Shown: in pieces, positions 54,189-62,667 of the stretch
How the letters are laid out: each line of letters starts with the position of its first letter
How positions within the stretch are numbered: position 1 is the first letter of the stretch
NCBI RefSeq assembly: GCF_012103215.1
Contig: NZ_JAAVNE010000022.1
Location: 21,092 to 85,091 of the forward strand
Source of the DNA: Falsiroseomonas selenitidurans
GTDB taxonomy: Bacteria > Pseudomonadota > Alphaproteobacteria > Acetobacterales > Acetobacteraceae
Direction of reading: 5' to 3'
Length of the DNA: 64,000 bases
Position numbers and translations under genes: made by a program
Notes under the pieces: model-generated
What the model was told of the DNA's origin: nothing
The model's database searches: none
What the model saw: the letters and a program-made list of their open reading frames with translations, nothing else

Positions 54189-55124
54189 ATGAATGTTCTG
54201 CACCGCGCACCACGGCCGCTGCCCGCGGCCCTCGGCTTCTCCGTCCTCCTGGGCGCTTCCCTGCTGGCCGCGCCGGTCCAGGCCGGCCCCATCGTCGGCG
54301 TGGTCGGGCCGCGCACCCTGGTGGGCTTCGATTCCGCAACGCCGGACACCTTCACCACCACGCTGGAAGTCACCGGCATCGGCAGCGACACGATCCGCGG
54401 CATCGACTTCCGGCCCGCCACCGGGCAGCTCTATGCGCTTGGCCAGTCCGGCGGGCTCTACACGGTGGACACGGTGACCGGCGCGGCGACCAGCATCGGG
54501 CCGGGCGTGCCGGTCCCCGCCGGCCTGTTCGAGGCCGGGTTCTCCTTCAACCCGGCGGTGGATGCGATCCGCGTCACCACGGCCAATGACGTGAACCGGC
54601 GCGTCAACGCGACCACCGGCGCCACCATCATCGACGGCACGCTGCGCTACACGGCCGGCGACCCGAATGCCGGCGTCAACCCGACCATCACCGCGGTGGC
54701 CTATACCAACCAGCGGCCGGGCACGGTCACGTCCACCACGCTCTATGCCATCGATGCCGCCACCTCCGCGCTGGTCACCATCAACCCGGCGAATGCGGGG
54801 ACGATCAGCACGATCGGCGAACTCGGCATCGACCTGTTCGGACCGAGCACGGGCTTCGGCTTGGCCTTCGACATCGATGGCGAGGACGGCATCGCCTATG
54901 CGAGCCTGCTGAATTCAGTGGGCCGGCTGGGTCCGCAGGGGCTGTTCAGCATCGACCTATCGACCGGCCTCGCCAGCTTCCTTGGCGACTACGGCAACAA
55001 CACCGTCCGCGAGATCACGGTGGGCCAGCTCGGCCCGGTGGCGGTGCCGGAGCCGGCCTCCCTGGTCATCCTCGGCACCGGCCTGCTCGGCCTGCTGGGC
55101 CTGCGCCGGCGTCGAAGGGGCTGA
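54189..55124 (+). CDS. DUF4394 protein with PEP-CTERM sorting signal
   Basis: A 311-residue exported protein. Leader ends near APVQAGP. The body (about 35-280) is a DUF4394-type beta-propeller-like domain: GFDSATPDTFTTTLEVTG, IRGIDFRPATGQLYALGQSGGLYTVD, GLFEAGFSFNPAVDAIRVTTANDVNRRVN. The C-terminus, VPEPASLVILGTGLLGLLGLRRRRRG, is a PEP-CTERM signal processed by exosortase, a system tied to extracellular polysaccharide. No exosortase gene is in the window. Probable sigma-54 control. Confidence 0.92.
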   Translation: MNVLHRAPRPLPAALGFSVLLGASLLAAPVQAGPIVGVVGPRTLVGFDSATPDTFTTTLEVTGIGSDTIRGIDFRPATGQLYALGQSGGLYTVDTVTGAATSIGPGVPVPAGLFEAGFSFNPAVDAIRVTTANDVNRRVNATTGATIIDGTLRYTAGDPNAGVNPTITAVAYTNQRPGTVTSTTLYAIDAATSALVTINPANAGTISTIGELGIDLFGPSTGFGLAFDIDGEDGIAYASLLNSVGRLGPQGLFSIDLSTGLASFLGDYGNNTVREITVGQLGPVAVPEPASLVILGTGLLGLLGLRRRRRG

Positions 55125-55530
55125 CGCGACAGGCCGGGCCATGGCCGGCATCTGCGCCGGACCAGGGCCCGGTCGCCCGGGGAAGACAGGGGGGAGAATG
55201 GTGTAGCGATGGGAACCCGGGTACGAAATTCTCTGGCATGCGCCCACGTCCGATGCAGTCAGACGCTTCGGTCCAGGGCATCGTATATAGCCGATCGCCG
55301 CCCGCTGGCGCCATCCGTCGGAATCCGGCACCCCTGGCCGCAACAGCGCTTCCTCGTCCAACACCCGAGCTGGGAGCCAAGTGCGTTAGCAGCGCACACA
55401 CGGATCCGTCCGGGGGGCGCGGGGTGACCCGCGTCCCTACCGGGATGGCGATGACGAGACCAGTCTCACCGGCTGCGGCACCTTCAGGTGCCTGAGCAGG
55501 GGCGCCGGCTCGGCCAGGTGGTGCGCGGGT
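55125..55530. other. Intergenic, no intact gene
   Basis: These 406 bases follow the PEP-CTERM gene. A short perfect stem-loop, GGCACC-TTCA-GGTGCC, lies at about 55478-55493. No convincing gene is seen; the region leads into a P-type ATPase remnant and looks like decayed sequence. Confidence 0.5.
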
Positions 55531-55848
55531 ACCGGTATCCGCGCTTTGGCCGACCTTATGACGCGCGTGGCGCTCCGCCTGCGGCCCGCGGGCACCACCG
55601 AGCAACTGCCCGCCGACAAACTGGCGATCGGCGACCTGGTGCTCGTCCGGCCAGGCGAACGGGTGACTTGCGACGGCACCATCGAGGAAGATACCTCAGC
55701 ACTGGATGAAAGCCCGGTGACCGGGGAAAGCATCCAGGTGGCACGCGGGCCGGGCGAGGCAGTGGTCGCGGGGCCGATTAACGCAGATGGCGTGCTGCGG
55801 GTCGTCGGCACGCTCAAGGCCAAGCACGCCGGCGTTCTCGTGCTTTGA
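55531..55848 (+). pseudogene. Remnant of a heavy-metal P-type ATPase (actuator domain)
   Basis: A 100-residue open stretch encodes only the actuator domain of a P1B-type ATPase: ADLMTRVALRLRPAG, LAIGDLVLVRPGERVTCDGTIEEDTSALDESPVTGESIQVARGPGE with the TGES motif, and VVAGPINADGVLRVV, after which similarity is lost and a stop follows. Normal enzymes exceed 600 residues and need DKTGT and membrane segments, all absent. No ribosome site is obvious. It is a fragment left by deletion or rearrangement. Confidence 0.8.
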
Positions 55849-56114
55849 CGATTACCCTGTACCGCAGAGCTTTGCATATCCGATGGCGGGGCGGATCGGC
55901 GCCGCGAGGCTGGTCGCGGCTACGGCTCTGTGGCTAAGGGATGATGCGGAGGAGGTAGAGCGCGTCCACGATCGTCTGCGGGCCCAACATGCGCATCTGG
56001 GTGATGCGCGCCCGGATCGGACAGGGACGCTCCGCCACAGCCACGCCTTTGTCATTGACGAGCTTCACCGCCGTTGGCCGCGCTGATCTCCAACCCCGGC
56101 GCTGAGCGCGGCGG
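55849..56114. other. Intergenic, possible unrecognised gene fragments
   Basis: Between the ATPase remnant and the VIT gene. A plus-strand frame (55787-56086) and a minus-strand frame ending at 55934 (with KLVNDKGVAVAERP...GPQTIVDALYLL) look partly protein-like but neither has a recognisable family or start. Probably remnants. Confidence 0.4.
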
Positions 56115-56816
56115 CTAAACCACCGTGCCGAACAGCGCACCAATGCCCGCTGTCAATGCCATTGCCAGCGCACCCCAAAATGTCACGCGCGCCGTTGCGC
56201 GCAGCACATTGGCCCCGCCCGCATGCGCCCCGACGGCTCCCAGCACGGCCAGGAAGGCAAGCGAGGCGCCCGAGACGATCCAGACGAGCAGGTGGGTCGG
56301 TGCGACGACAACCATCAGCAGGGGCATGGCGGCGCCAACCGCGAAGGTCGCCGCCGAGGTCAGTGCCGCCTGGATCGGCCGCGCGGTGGTGATCTCGGAC
56401 ATCCCGAGTTCATCCTGCGCATGGGCACCAAGCGCGTCCTTGGCCATCAGCTGTGCGGCGACCTGAAGCGCCAACCCACGCTCGACGCCGCGGCGGACAT
56501 AGATGTCTGCCAGCTCCTCATGCTCGAAGACGGGGTTGTCGCGCAGCTCCTGGGTTTCCCGTGCCAGGTCGGCCTGTTCCGTGTCGGATTGGGAGCTGAC
56601 CGACACGTACTCGCCCGCCGCCATCGACATCGCACCAGCGACCAGACCGGCCACGCCGGCGATCAGGATGTCGCTCTGCGTGGCTGCAGCAGCCGCGACG
56701 CCCACGATCAGGCTGGCGGTCGAGACAATGCCGTCATTCGCGCCCAGCACCGCCGCGCGCAGCCAGCCGATGCGTGAGACGAGGTGACGTTCAGGGTGGA
56801 GGTGCAGGCGCGGCAT
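56115..56816 (-). CDS. VIT1/CCC1-family iron/manganese transporter
   Basis: A 233-residue membrane protein. GWLRAAVLGANDGIVSTASLIVGVAAAA and GLVAGAMSMAAGEYVSVSSQSDTEQADLARE are family signatures; the middle (about 85-140) is the cytoplasmic glutamate-rich metal-binding segment, and ALTSAATFAVGAAMPLLMVV plus two later helices close the bundle. VIT proteins move Fe(II) or Mn(II) out of the cytoplasm. It is the last gene of the redox operon, six bases after the octahaem gene. Confidence 0.92.
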   Translation of the reverse strand: MPRLHLHPERHLVSRIGWLRAAVLGANDGIVSTASLIVGVAAAAATQSDILIAGVAGLVAGAMSMAAGEYVSVSSQSDTEQADLARETQELRDNPVFEHEELADIYVRRGVERGLALQVAAQLMAKDALGAHAQDELGMSEITTARPIQAALTSAATFAVGAAMPLLMVVVAPTHLLVWIVSGASLAFLAVLGAVGAHAGGANVLRATARVTFWGALAMALTAGIGALFGTVV

Positions 56817-56822
56817 GTGGCT

Positions 56823-57575
56823 TCAGTCCCTTTCCCGGCCGCTGCGTCCATCACGGCGATCGCGCCCCCCGGGGCGCTCCGGCTCACCATGCGCGCTGCG
56901 ATGGCAGGACACGCAGTTCTGGAAGTCGCGGATCCCCTCCCGCAAATGCCTGGCGCTGATGCGATCCTGCTGGTGCTCATGGCAGCCGTAGCAGGTGTAG
57001 CGGCTGGTATCGTTGTTCACATGGCAGGTGGCGCAGGGCGCGTTGTGATCGCCGTCCAACTGAAAGAAGCGCGTATGGTCGAGGGTGGCGGGCCTCCAGC
57101 GCTCGGTGCTGTGGCAGGTCGAGCAAGCAGCGGTCAGGCCGCGATGTAGGTTGTTTGCTGGCGCCGTATGGCAGGTGGCGCAACTCGCCTGCGTCGCCGG
57201 TTGCAGCAGTGCATGCGAGAACGTCATGCGGGTGCTTTGCCCGATCCGCGACCCCTGATGGTCGCTATGGCAAGCGAGGCAGTTCTGCGCAACGAGGTGT
57301 TGATGGAACGGCGTCCGCGCTGCCGGACCGGTCCGCACCATGGCGACACCGGTGGTGGAGCGCACGCCGATATCCGCGACGGCGTGGCAGGTGATGCAAC
57401 GACCTGCCGATGCCCCAAGCAGCGGCGTGTGACAGGCGAAGCAATCCGTCGCCAGTTGCGCATGCGCTGGCACCAGTGGTCCGGCACTCACCATCAGATG
57501 CGGGTAGATGAAGGCGAGCGCGATAATCACGGCCAGGTTGGCCGCGACGATCAGCATGATCCAGGGCCGCTTCAT
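56823..57575 (-). CDS. Membrane-anchored octahaem cytochrome c
   Basis: A 250-residue protein with an N-terminal signal anchor (WIMLIVAANLAVIIALAFIYP) and eight CxxCH haem sites (CFACH at 45-49, then CITCH, CLACH, CATCH, CSTCH, CATCH, CYGCH, CVSCH), plus extra histidines as distal ligands. The tail is charged (GGRDRRDGRSGRERD). Periplasmic electron transfer is implied. It is coupled by ATGA to the cytochrome b gene and followed by the VIT gene. Start 57575; the upstream open frame lies in the cytochrome b antiframe. It is not a recognised NrfH or NapC by sequence I can see. Confidence 0.88.
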   Translation of the reverse strand: MKRPWIMLIVAANLAVIIALAFIYPHLMVSAGPLVPAHAQLATDCFACHTPLLGASAGRCITCHAVADIGVRSTTGVAMVRTGPAARTPFHQHLVAQNCLACHSDHQGSRIGQSTRMTFSHALLQPATQASCATCHTAPANNLHRGLTAACSTCHSTERWRPATLDHTRFFQLDGDHNAPCATCHVNNDTSRYTCYGCHEHQQDRISARHLREGIRDFQNCVSCHRSAHGEPERPGGRDRRDGRSGRERD

Positions 57576-58150
57576 CGCCACCCCCAGAACAGGAAGACAC
57601 TCAGGATGTGTGCCGAGGCCAGGACGGCGAAGGCGAGCGTGATCGGGAAATGCACCACGCGCCATTGCTTGATGACGTCGAACGTCAGGCTGTCCCAATA
57701 GAGCCGTTCCTCGACGGCGTCCGCGGGCAGCCCCTCGTCTCGGAATTGCTGGCGGCTCGCCTCCATCCGGCGACGCGACCGGGCCAGCAGATACTTGCCG
57801 GTCAGCCCGCTGGCGACGTTGATGAGCATCGCCCAGACCGCCAGCCAGGCGAGGATTGCGTTGAAGTGGATGCCGGCATGCACGAGCACCAGCAGCGACC
57901 CGGCCCAGGCCATCCATTCATGCCGGCGTAGCAGCGACACCGGATCGCCCGTGGTGATGAGCTTGCGCTTGCGCAGCGAATAGCGAAGCGAGAGCAGGAT
58001 GAGCACGGTGCCGGGAATGCCCAGATAGCGGCCGATCCAGACCAAGTCGGCCAGATGCAGGACGAGATCGAGGAGAAGCGCCGCGGCCGCCAGTGCGGCG
58101 AGCGCCAGCACGAAGGGCAGCACTTCGCGGTTGATCAGGCTGCCCGTCAC
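57572..58150 (-). CDS. Membrane b-type cytochrome-like protein
   Basis: A 192-residue protein with about four helices: VLPFVLALAALAAAALLLDLVLHL, YLGIPGTVLILLSL, WAGSLLVLVHAGIHFNAILAWLAVWAMLINVASG and VVHFPITLAFAVLASAHILSVFLFWGW. Histidines in LVHAGIHF and VHFPITLAFAVLASAH (14 apart) could ligate haem b. It sits between a flavin/Fe-S reductase and an octahaem cytochrome, the place expected for a transmembrane electron carrier. Coupled to both by ATGA overlaps. Confidence 0.7.
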   Translation of the reverse strand: MTGSLINREVLPFVLALAALAAAALLLDLVLHLADLVWIGRYLGIPGTVLILLSLRYSLRKRKLITTGDPVSLLRRHEWMAWAGSLLVLVHAGIHFNAILAWLAVWAMLINVASGLTGKYLLARSRRRMEASRQQFRDEGLPADAVEERLYWDSLTFDVIKQWRVVHFPITLAFAVLASAHILSVFLFWGWR

Positions 58151-59388
58151 GCGTCGAGTACCAGCGCCGAGCCCGGCGTGCCGACGCAGAGCAGGCAGCG
58201 GCCAGGGGCCATGTCATGGTCCGGCTTCACCGCATAACGGACGGTGCCGGACACGATGGCGGTCTCGCAACTGCCGCAACTGCCGGACCGGCAGCCGGAC
58301 TCCACCGCGATCCCGTGACGTTCCGTAAAGTCTAGCAGGCTCGCATCCTGTCCATCCCAGACCAAAGTGCGCCTGGAGCGGCGGAACTGGATATCGACAG
58401 CGGTGGCAATGGTTATCCCCGCTTCGCCGGACGCGGCCTGCACCGGGGCGAGGGAGGCCGGCCCGAAGGCCTCGTGGTGGATGTCCTGCGGCGCGATGCC
58501 CCATTCCAGGAGGGCCGGAATCAGGATCGCCATCATCGGTGGCGGGCCGCAGATGTAGAAGGCGTGACGGCCATGCGGCAGCGTCTGGCGCAGCAGCGCC
58601 ACGTCGACATAGCCCGCGTGCTGATGGTCCGTTCCCAGGACATCGCCGGGCGCTGGCTGGCTGTAGACCACATTCAGGTGAAAGGCAGGATGCTCGGCCG
58701 CCAGCGCCTCAAGGCGCGCCTTGAAGGCGTGTTCGCCGCCGTGGCGCAGCCCGTAGTAGAGGTGCAGGACGCGTCCGGGCTGCTGGGCCAGGCACCAAGT
58801 CAGCATGCTCATCATGGGCGTGATGCCGATGCCGCCGGCGATGAAGACCGCCGGCACGTCGGCATCACCGTCGATGAAGAAGCGACCGGATGGCGCGCGA
58901 ACCCGAAGCAGGTCGCCTTCCTTCACCCGGTCATGCAGGTGGTTGGAGGCAACGCCCGGTGGCAGATCCGGCCGGCTCGGTGGCGACGGCACCCGCTTGA
59001 CCGTGATGCGGTAGGCGTCCGGCCGCGGTGCATCGGAGAGGGAATAGCATCGCGTGATCGGCCGGCTTGCGCCGCCCGCGGGCTGGGGGATGTCGAGTGC
59101 GAAAGTGAGAAACTGGCCCGCCAGGAATGGTGGCAGCGGCGCCCCATCCACCGGTGCAAGTTGGAAGGAGCATTGCGTCCGCAGCGTGTCCTCGAACTGG
59201 CGCCGCAGCACGCGGAAGTCGCGCAAGCCCGGCCAGGCAAGGGCCTGACCGATCGCCCCCGCCTCGAAAGGCAGTGTCGTCGGCGACGTGGCATTGCGCC
59301 GCCAGCGCCAGGCTGCGAGGCCGATTCCGATCGTGAGCTGAGCCAGCAGCGCGGCGCAGATATAGAAAAGGAGCTGGAGCGCCGTCAC
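58147..59388 (-). CDS. FAD/NAD(P)H oxidoreductase with C-terminal 2Fe-2S ferredoxin domain
   Basis: A 413-residue protein with an N-terminal membrane helix (LLFYICAALLAQLTIGIGLAAW). A FAD domain has RCYSLSDAP at about 115-123, the NAD domain FIAGGIGITPMMSMLTW and FYICGPPPMMAILIPALL, and a plant-type ferredoxin end has C-x4-C-x2-C (ESGCRSGSCGSCETA) plus a last cysteine in CLLCVG. It would move electrons from NAD(P)H to the membrane. GTG 59388 overlaps the cupin stop (GTGA). The layout is that of NAD(P)H reductases of oxygenases, but the partner here seems to be the cytochrome b. Confidence 0.88.
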   Translation of the reverse strand: MTALQLLFYICAALLAQLTIGIGLAAWRWRRNATSPTTLPFEAGAIGQALAWPGLRDFRVLRRQFEDTLRTQCSFQLAPVDGAPLPPFLAGQFLTFALDIPQPAGGASRPITRCYSLSDAPRPDAYRITVKRVPSPPSRPDLPPGVASNHLHDRVKEGDLLRVRAPSGRFFIDGDADVPAVFIAGGIGITPMMSMLTWCLAQQPGRVLHLYYGLRHGGEHAFKARLEALAAEHPAFHLNVVYSQPAPGDVLGTDHQHAGYVDVALLRQTLPHGRHAFYICGPPPMMAILIPALLEWGIAPQDIHHEAFGPASLAPVQAASGEAGITIATAVDIQFRRSRRTLVWDGQDASLLDFTERHGIAVESGCRSGSCGSCETAIVSGTVRYAVKPDHDMAPGRCLLCVGTPGSALVLDA

Positions 59389-59849
59389 CCGTGTTTGTCG
59401 AGAGCATGACCGGTTTGTACCGACCAAGCGGCCGGTGCGTCGTCCTGGTCTGCCTCGGCCGCCGCCGACGTCGCCTGCACTTTGCCGGGCTTGTGATGTG
59501 CGGGCGCGTAGATGGCGTAGACCTGCATCGGTGTTGTGCCGATGTTGGTGATGTTGTGCCAAGTCCCGGCCGGCACGAGGACGCACCAGCCGTCCGATAC
59601 GTCCTTCTCGAAGGTCATATCGTCCTTCGCCAGCCCCATCTGAACGTGGCCATGGCCAGCATCGAGGCGCAGGAACTGATCCGTCTCCGGATGCGCTTCG
59701 AGGCCGATGTCGCCGCCAACGGAGATCGACATCAGCGTTACCTGCAGATAGCGCCCGCTCCATGCGACGGAGCGGTAGTTCAGGTTTTCCTTCGTCGCGT
59801 TCTCAATGTCGAAAGATTGCGGCTTCGGGCCAATGTCCTTGATCGTCAT
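59385..59849 (-). CDS. Cupin-domain protein
   Basis: A 154-residue single-domain cupin: MTIKDIGPKPQSFDIENATKENLNYR, ISVGGDIGLEAHPETDQFLRLDAGHGHVQMG holds the first metal motif, and VLVPAGTWHNITNIGTTPMQVYAIYAPAHHKPGK the second, with histidines and glutamate as likely metal ligands. Function unknown; often near redox or stress genes. First gene of the five-gene redox operon. Start 59849 follows GAGGTG. Confidence 0.85.
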   Translation of the reverse strand: MTIKDIGPKPQSFDIENATKENLNYRSVAWSGRYLQVTLMSISVGGDIGLEAHPETDQFLRLDAGHGHVQMGLAKDDMTFEKDVSDGWCVLVPAGTWHNITNIGTTPMQVYAIYAPAHHKPGKVQATSAAAEADQDDAPAAWSVQTGHALDKHG

Positions 59850-60147
59850 GGTCACCTCATCGCGTATGGCTCCGGGCGCAGCCTTTTGCTGGCCCGACCG
59901 GTGTCGCCATTCCACGGACCCAACATATGCGCGGCCGGTGGCCAACGTCCTTGCCTCAGATCAACGCCCGCGACCGGGAATAGGACGACCATGGTCGAAA
60001 CATTTTTCGTCCGGCGGTTGAGCGCCTTGATGCGATCGATCAGGGATACCCTCGGCCGATCCCGCCGGCCGCGCGTTCTACCTCTGCGACCCCGCCCTCC
60101 TTCGGTCCGCGGGCATTCGGCACCAGGTGCCCAAAAGGACAACCGCC

Positions 60148-62667
60148 ATGCTGGATGCACCAACCGCTGAGGCAACTGGCAGCGGCCTCAGTGAGCAGGA
60201 AGCCGCTTCCCGTCTGAAGGCCGATGGCCCCAATGAGCTGGCGCGCACCGGCCGGCGAACGCCGTTCCGGATCGTGCTCGAGGTGCTGCGCGAGCCCATG
60301 CTGGCGCTCCTGCTCGGCGGCGGTGTGCTCTACCTGCTGCTCGGTAGTCCGGAAGAGGCCCTCATCCTTCTGGCCTTCGCGCTGTTCTCCATCGTGATCA
60401 CCGTCGTCCAGGAAAGCCGCACCGAGCGGGTGCTGGAGGCGCTGCGCGACCTGACCAGCCCGCGCGCGCTGGTAATCCGCGGGGGCGAGCGCCAGCGCAT
60501 TGCCGGTCGCGAGGTCGTGCGCGGCGACCTGGTGGTGCTGGCCGAGGGCGACCGCGTGCCGGCCGATGCCCGGCTGATCGAGGCCAGCGACTTCCAGACC
60601 GATGAATCGCTGCTGACGGGAGAGTCGGTTCCGGTGCGGAAGGTGGCAAGCGCGGCTTCGCCCCCGGCGCGTCCCGGCGGCGACGATTTGCCGCATGTCT
60701 TCTCGGGCTCGCTGGTGGTGAGGGGCAGTGGCATTGCCGAGGTGACGGCGACCGGCCCGCACAGCGAGATCGGTCGGATCGGGCAGTCGCTCAGTGCGCT
60801 CGATTCCGAGCCACCACGTCTGCAGGCGCAGATGCGCCGGCTCGTGAAGCTCTGCGCGATCTTCGGCGGCGTCGTCAGCGTGCTGGCGGTGGTGCTCTAC
60901 GGCACCTTGCGGGGCGGCTGGCTGGATGCGCTGCTGGCCGGCATCGCGATCGGCATGTCGATGCTGCCGGAGGAGCTGCCCGTGGTGCTCACCGTCTTCA
61001 TGGCGATGGGCGCCTGGCGGATCTCGAAGGCGCGGGTGCTGACGCGGCGCGCGGCTGCGATCGAGACGCTCGGCTCCGCCACGGTGCTGTGCACCGACAA
61101 GACCGGCACACTGACGCAGAACCGCATGACGGTCGCAGAACTGTGCCTGCCCGACGGCACGGCCTTCCGGCCGCGGGGTGACGCGCTGCCGGCGGGGTTT
61201 GCGCTGCTGGCTGAGACCGGCCGACTCGCCAGCGCGCCACAGCCTTTCGACCCGATGGAGAAGGCCTTCCATGCAGTGGCCGAGGGACTGCCTTCGCCCG
61301 CCCTGGAGCTCGTGCACACCTACGGGCTTCGGCCCGGCCTGCTGGCGATGACGAATGTCTGGCGGTCGGGGACGGAAACCATCGTCGCCGCCAAGGGCGC
61401 GCCTGAGGCTATTGCCACGCTGTGCCACCTGGACGCCGCCGCAACCGCCGAACTGACCGCGCGGACCGAGGCGCTGGCCGCCAAGGGCATGCGCGTGCTG
61501 GCCGTGGCCCGCGCCGCGCCGGACGGGCAGGCCTGGCCGGAGACACAGGACGGCTTCGCCTTCGGCCTGCTGGGACTCGTTGGTCTGGCCGATCCGCTGC
61601 GCCCGGGCGTGACCGAGGCTGTCGCCGAATGCCGCACGGCCGGCATCCGCGTCATCATGATCACCGGCGACTACCCCGCCACCGCCGCCGCCATCGCGCG
61701 CCAGGCGGGGCTGGACGCCGAAATCGTCGTGACGGGTGATGCACTCGCCAGCATGGACGACGCGACCCTGGCGACTAAGGCGCGCGAGACCACGGTCTTT
61801 GCGCGGATCATGCCGGAGCAGAAGCTTCGCATCGTCGCCGCCCTGAAGGCCGACGGCGAGGTCGTCGCGATGACCGGCGATGGCGTGAACGACGCGCCCT
61901 CGCTCAAGGCCGCGCATATCGGCATCGCCATGGGCGGGCGCGGCACCGACGTGGCGCGCGAGGCGTCGTCGCTGGTGCTGCTGGACGATGACTTCGGCTC
62001 GATCGTCGCGGCCGTGCGCCTGGGGCGGCGGATTTTTGACAACCTACGCAAATCGATGGGCTTCATCATCGCCATCCATATTCCGATTGCGGGGCTGGCG
62101 TTGCTGCCGTTGATCTTCGGCCTGCCGATCCTGCTCTGGCCTATGCACATCGCCTTCCTCGAAATGGTCATCGACCCCGTCTGCACGCTGGTCTTCGAAG
62201 CCGAGACCGAGGAGGAGGGGATCATGCAGCGCCCGCCGCGCGATCCGGCGGCCCCGCTGTTCTCCGCCTCGCTGCTGGGTTGGAGCGTGCTGCAGGGGGG
62301 CGTCGTGCTGGCGCTGACGGCAGGCATCTACGTGGTCGCGCTGGATCGCGGCATGCCGGAGGCGGAGGTCCGGTCGCTGACGTTCTTTGCTCTGGTGCTC
62401 AGTATCGTCGGGCTGATCTTCGTGAATCGCTCCTTCAGCGCCTCGATCGTCACAGCCTTTCGGCGGCGCAATGCAGCACTTCGCTGGGTGATGCTGGCGG
62501 TGACGGTGATGCTCGGGGTCACGTTGGCACTGCCCTTCGCGCAGCGCATGTTCCGCTTCGGTCCCCTGCACGCCGACGATCTCGCGGTGACCGTTGCGGC
62601 TGGGCTGGCCACGATCCTCATCCTCGAATTCCTGAAGCCGCATTGGCGCAAGCGGCTGATGACGTGA
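60148..62667 (+). CDS. P-type cation-transporting ATPase (P2-like)
   Basis: An 839-residue pump: an N-terminal cation-ATPase domain (LSEQEAASRLKADGPNELA), actuator with SLLTGESVPVRK, membrane motif MLPEELPVVLTVFMAMGAWR, phosphorylation site CTDKTGTLTQNRM, nucleotide domain with KGAPEA, hinge MTGDGVNDAPSL, and C-terminal helices (PLLWPMHIAFLEMVIDPVC). PEEL instead of PEGL suggests a sub-group that may carry Ca, Mg or protons. Start 60148 follows AAGGA. Coupled by GTGA to the truncated MgtC gene. Confidence 0.9.
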   Translation: MLDAPTAEATGSGLSEQEAASRLKADGPNELARTGRRTPFRIVLEVLREPMLALLLGGGVLYLLLGSPEEALILLAFALFSIVITVVQESRTERVLEALRDLTSPRALVIRGGERQRIAGREVVRGDLVVLAEGDRVPADARLIEASDFQTDESLLTGESVPVRKVASAASPPARPGGDDLPHVFSGSLVVRGSGIAEVTATGPHSEIGRIGQSLSALDSEPPRLQAQMRRLVKLCAIFGGVVSVLAVVLYGTLRGGWLDALLAGIAIGMSMLPEELPVVLTVFMAMGAWRISKARVLTRRAAAIETLGSATVLCTDKTGTLTQNRMTVAELCLPDGTAFRPRGDALPAGFALLAETGRLASAPQPFDPMEKAFHAVAEGLPSPALELVHTYGLRPGLLAMTNVWRSGTETIVAAKGAPEAIATLCHLDAAATAELTARTEALAAKGMRVLAVARAAPDGQAWPETQDGFAFGLLGLVGLADPLRPGVTEAVAECRTAGIRVIMITGDYPATAAAIARQAGLDAEIVVTGDALASMDDATLATKARETTVFARIMPEQKLRIVAALKADGEVVAMTGDGVNDAPSLKAAHIGIAMGGRGTDVAREASSLVLLDDDFGSIVAAVRLGRRIFDNLRKSMGFIIAIHIPIAGLALLPLIFGLPILLWPMHIAFLEMVIDPVCTLVFEAETEEEGIMQRPPRDPAAPLFSASLLGWSVLQGGVVLALTAGIYVVALDRGMPEAEVRSLTFFALVLSIVGLIFVNRSFSASIVTAFRRRNAALRWVMLAVTVMLGVTLALPFAQRMFRFGPLHADDLAVTVAAGLATILILEFLKPHWRKRLMT

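Noticed and set aside
55787..56086. A 99-codon plus-strand frame with a protein-like C-terminal half
   Set aside because: It starts inside the P-type ATPase remnant in another frame, has no ribosome site and no family I recognise; recorded only as possible debris.
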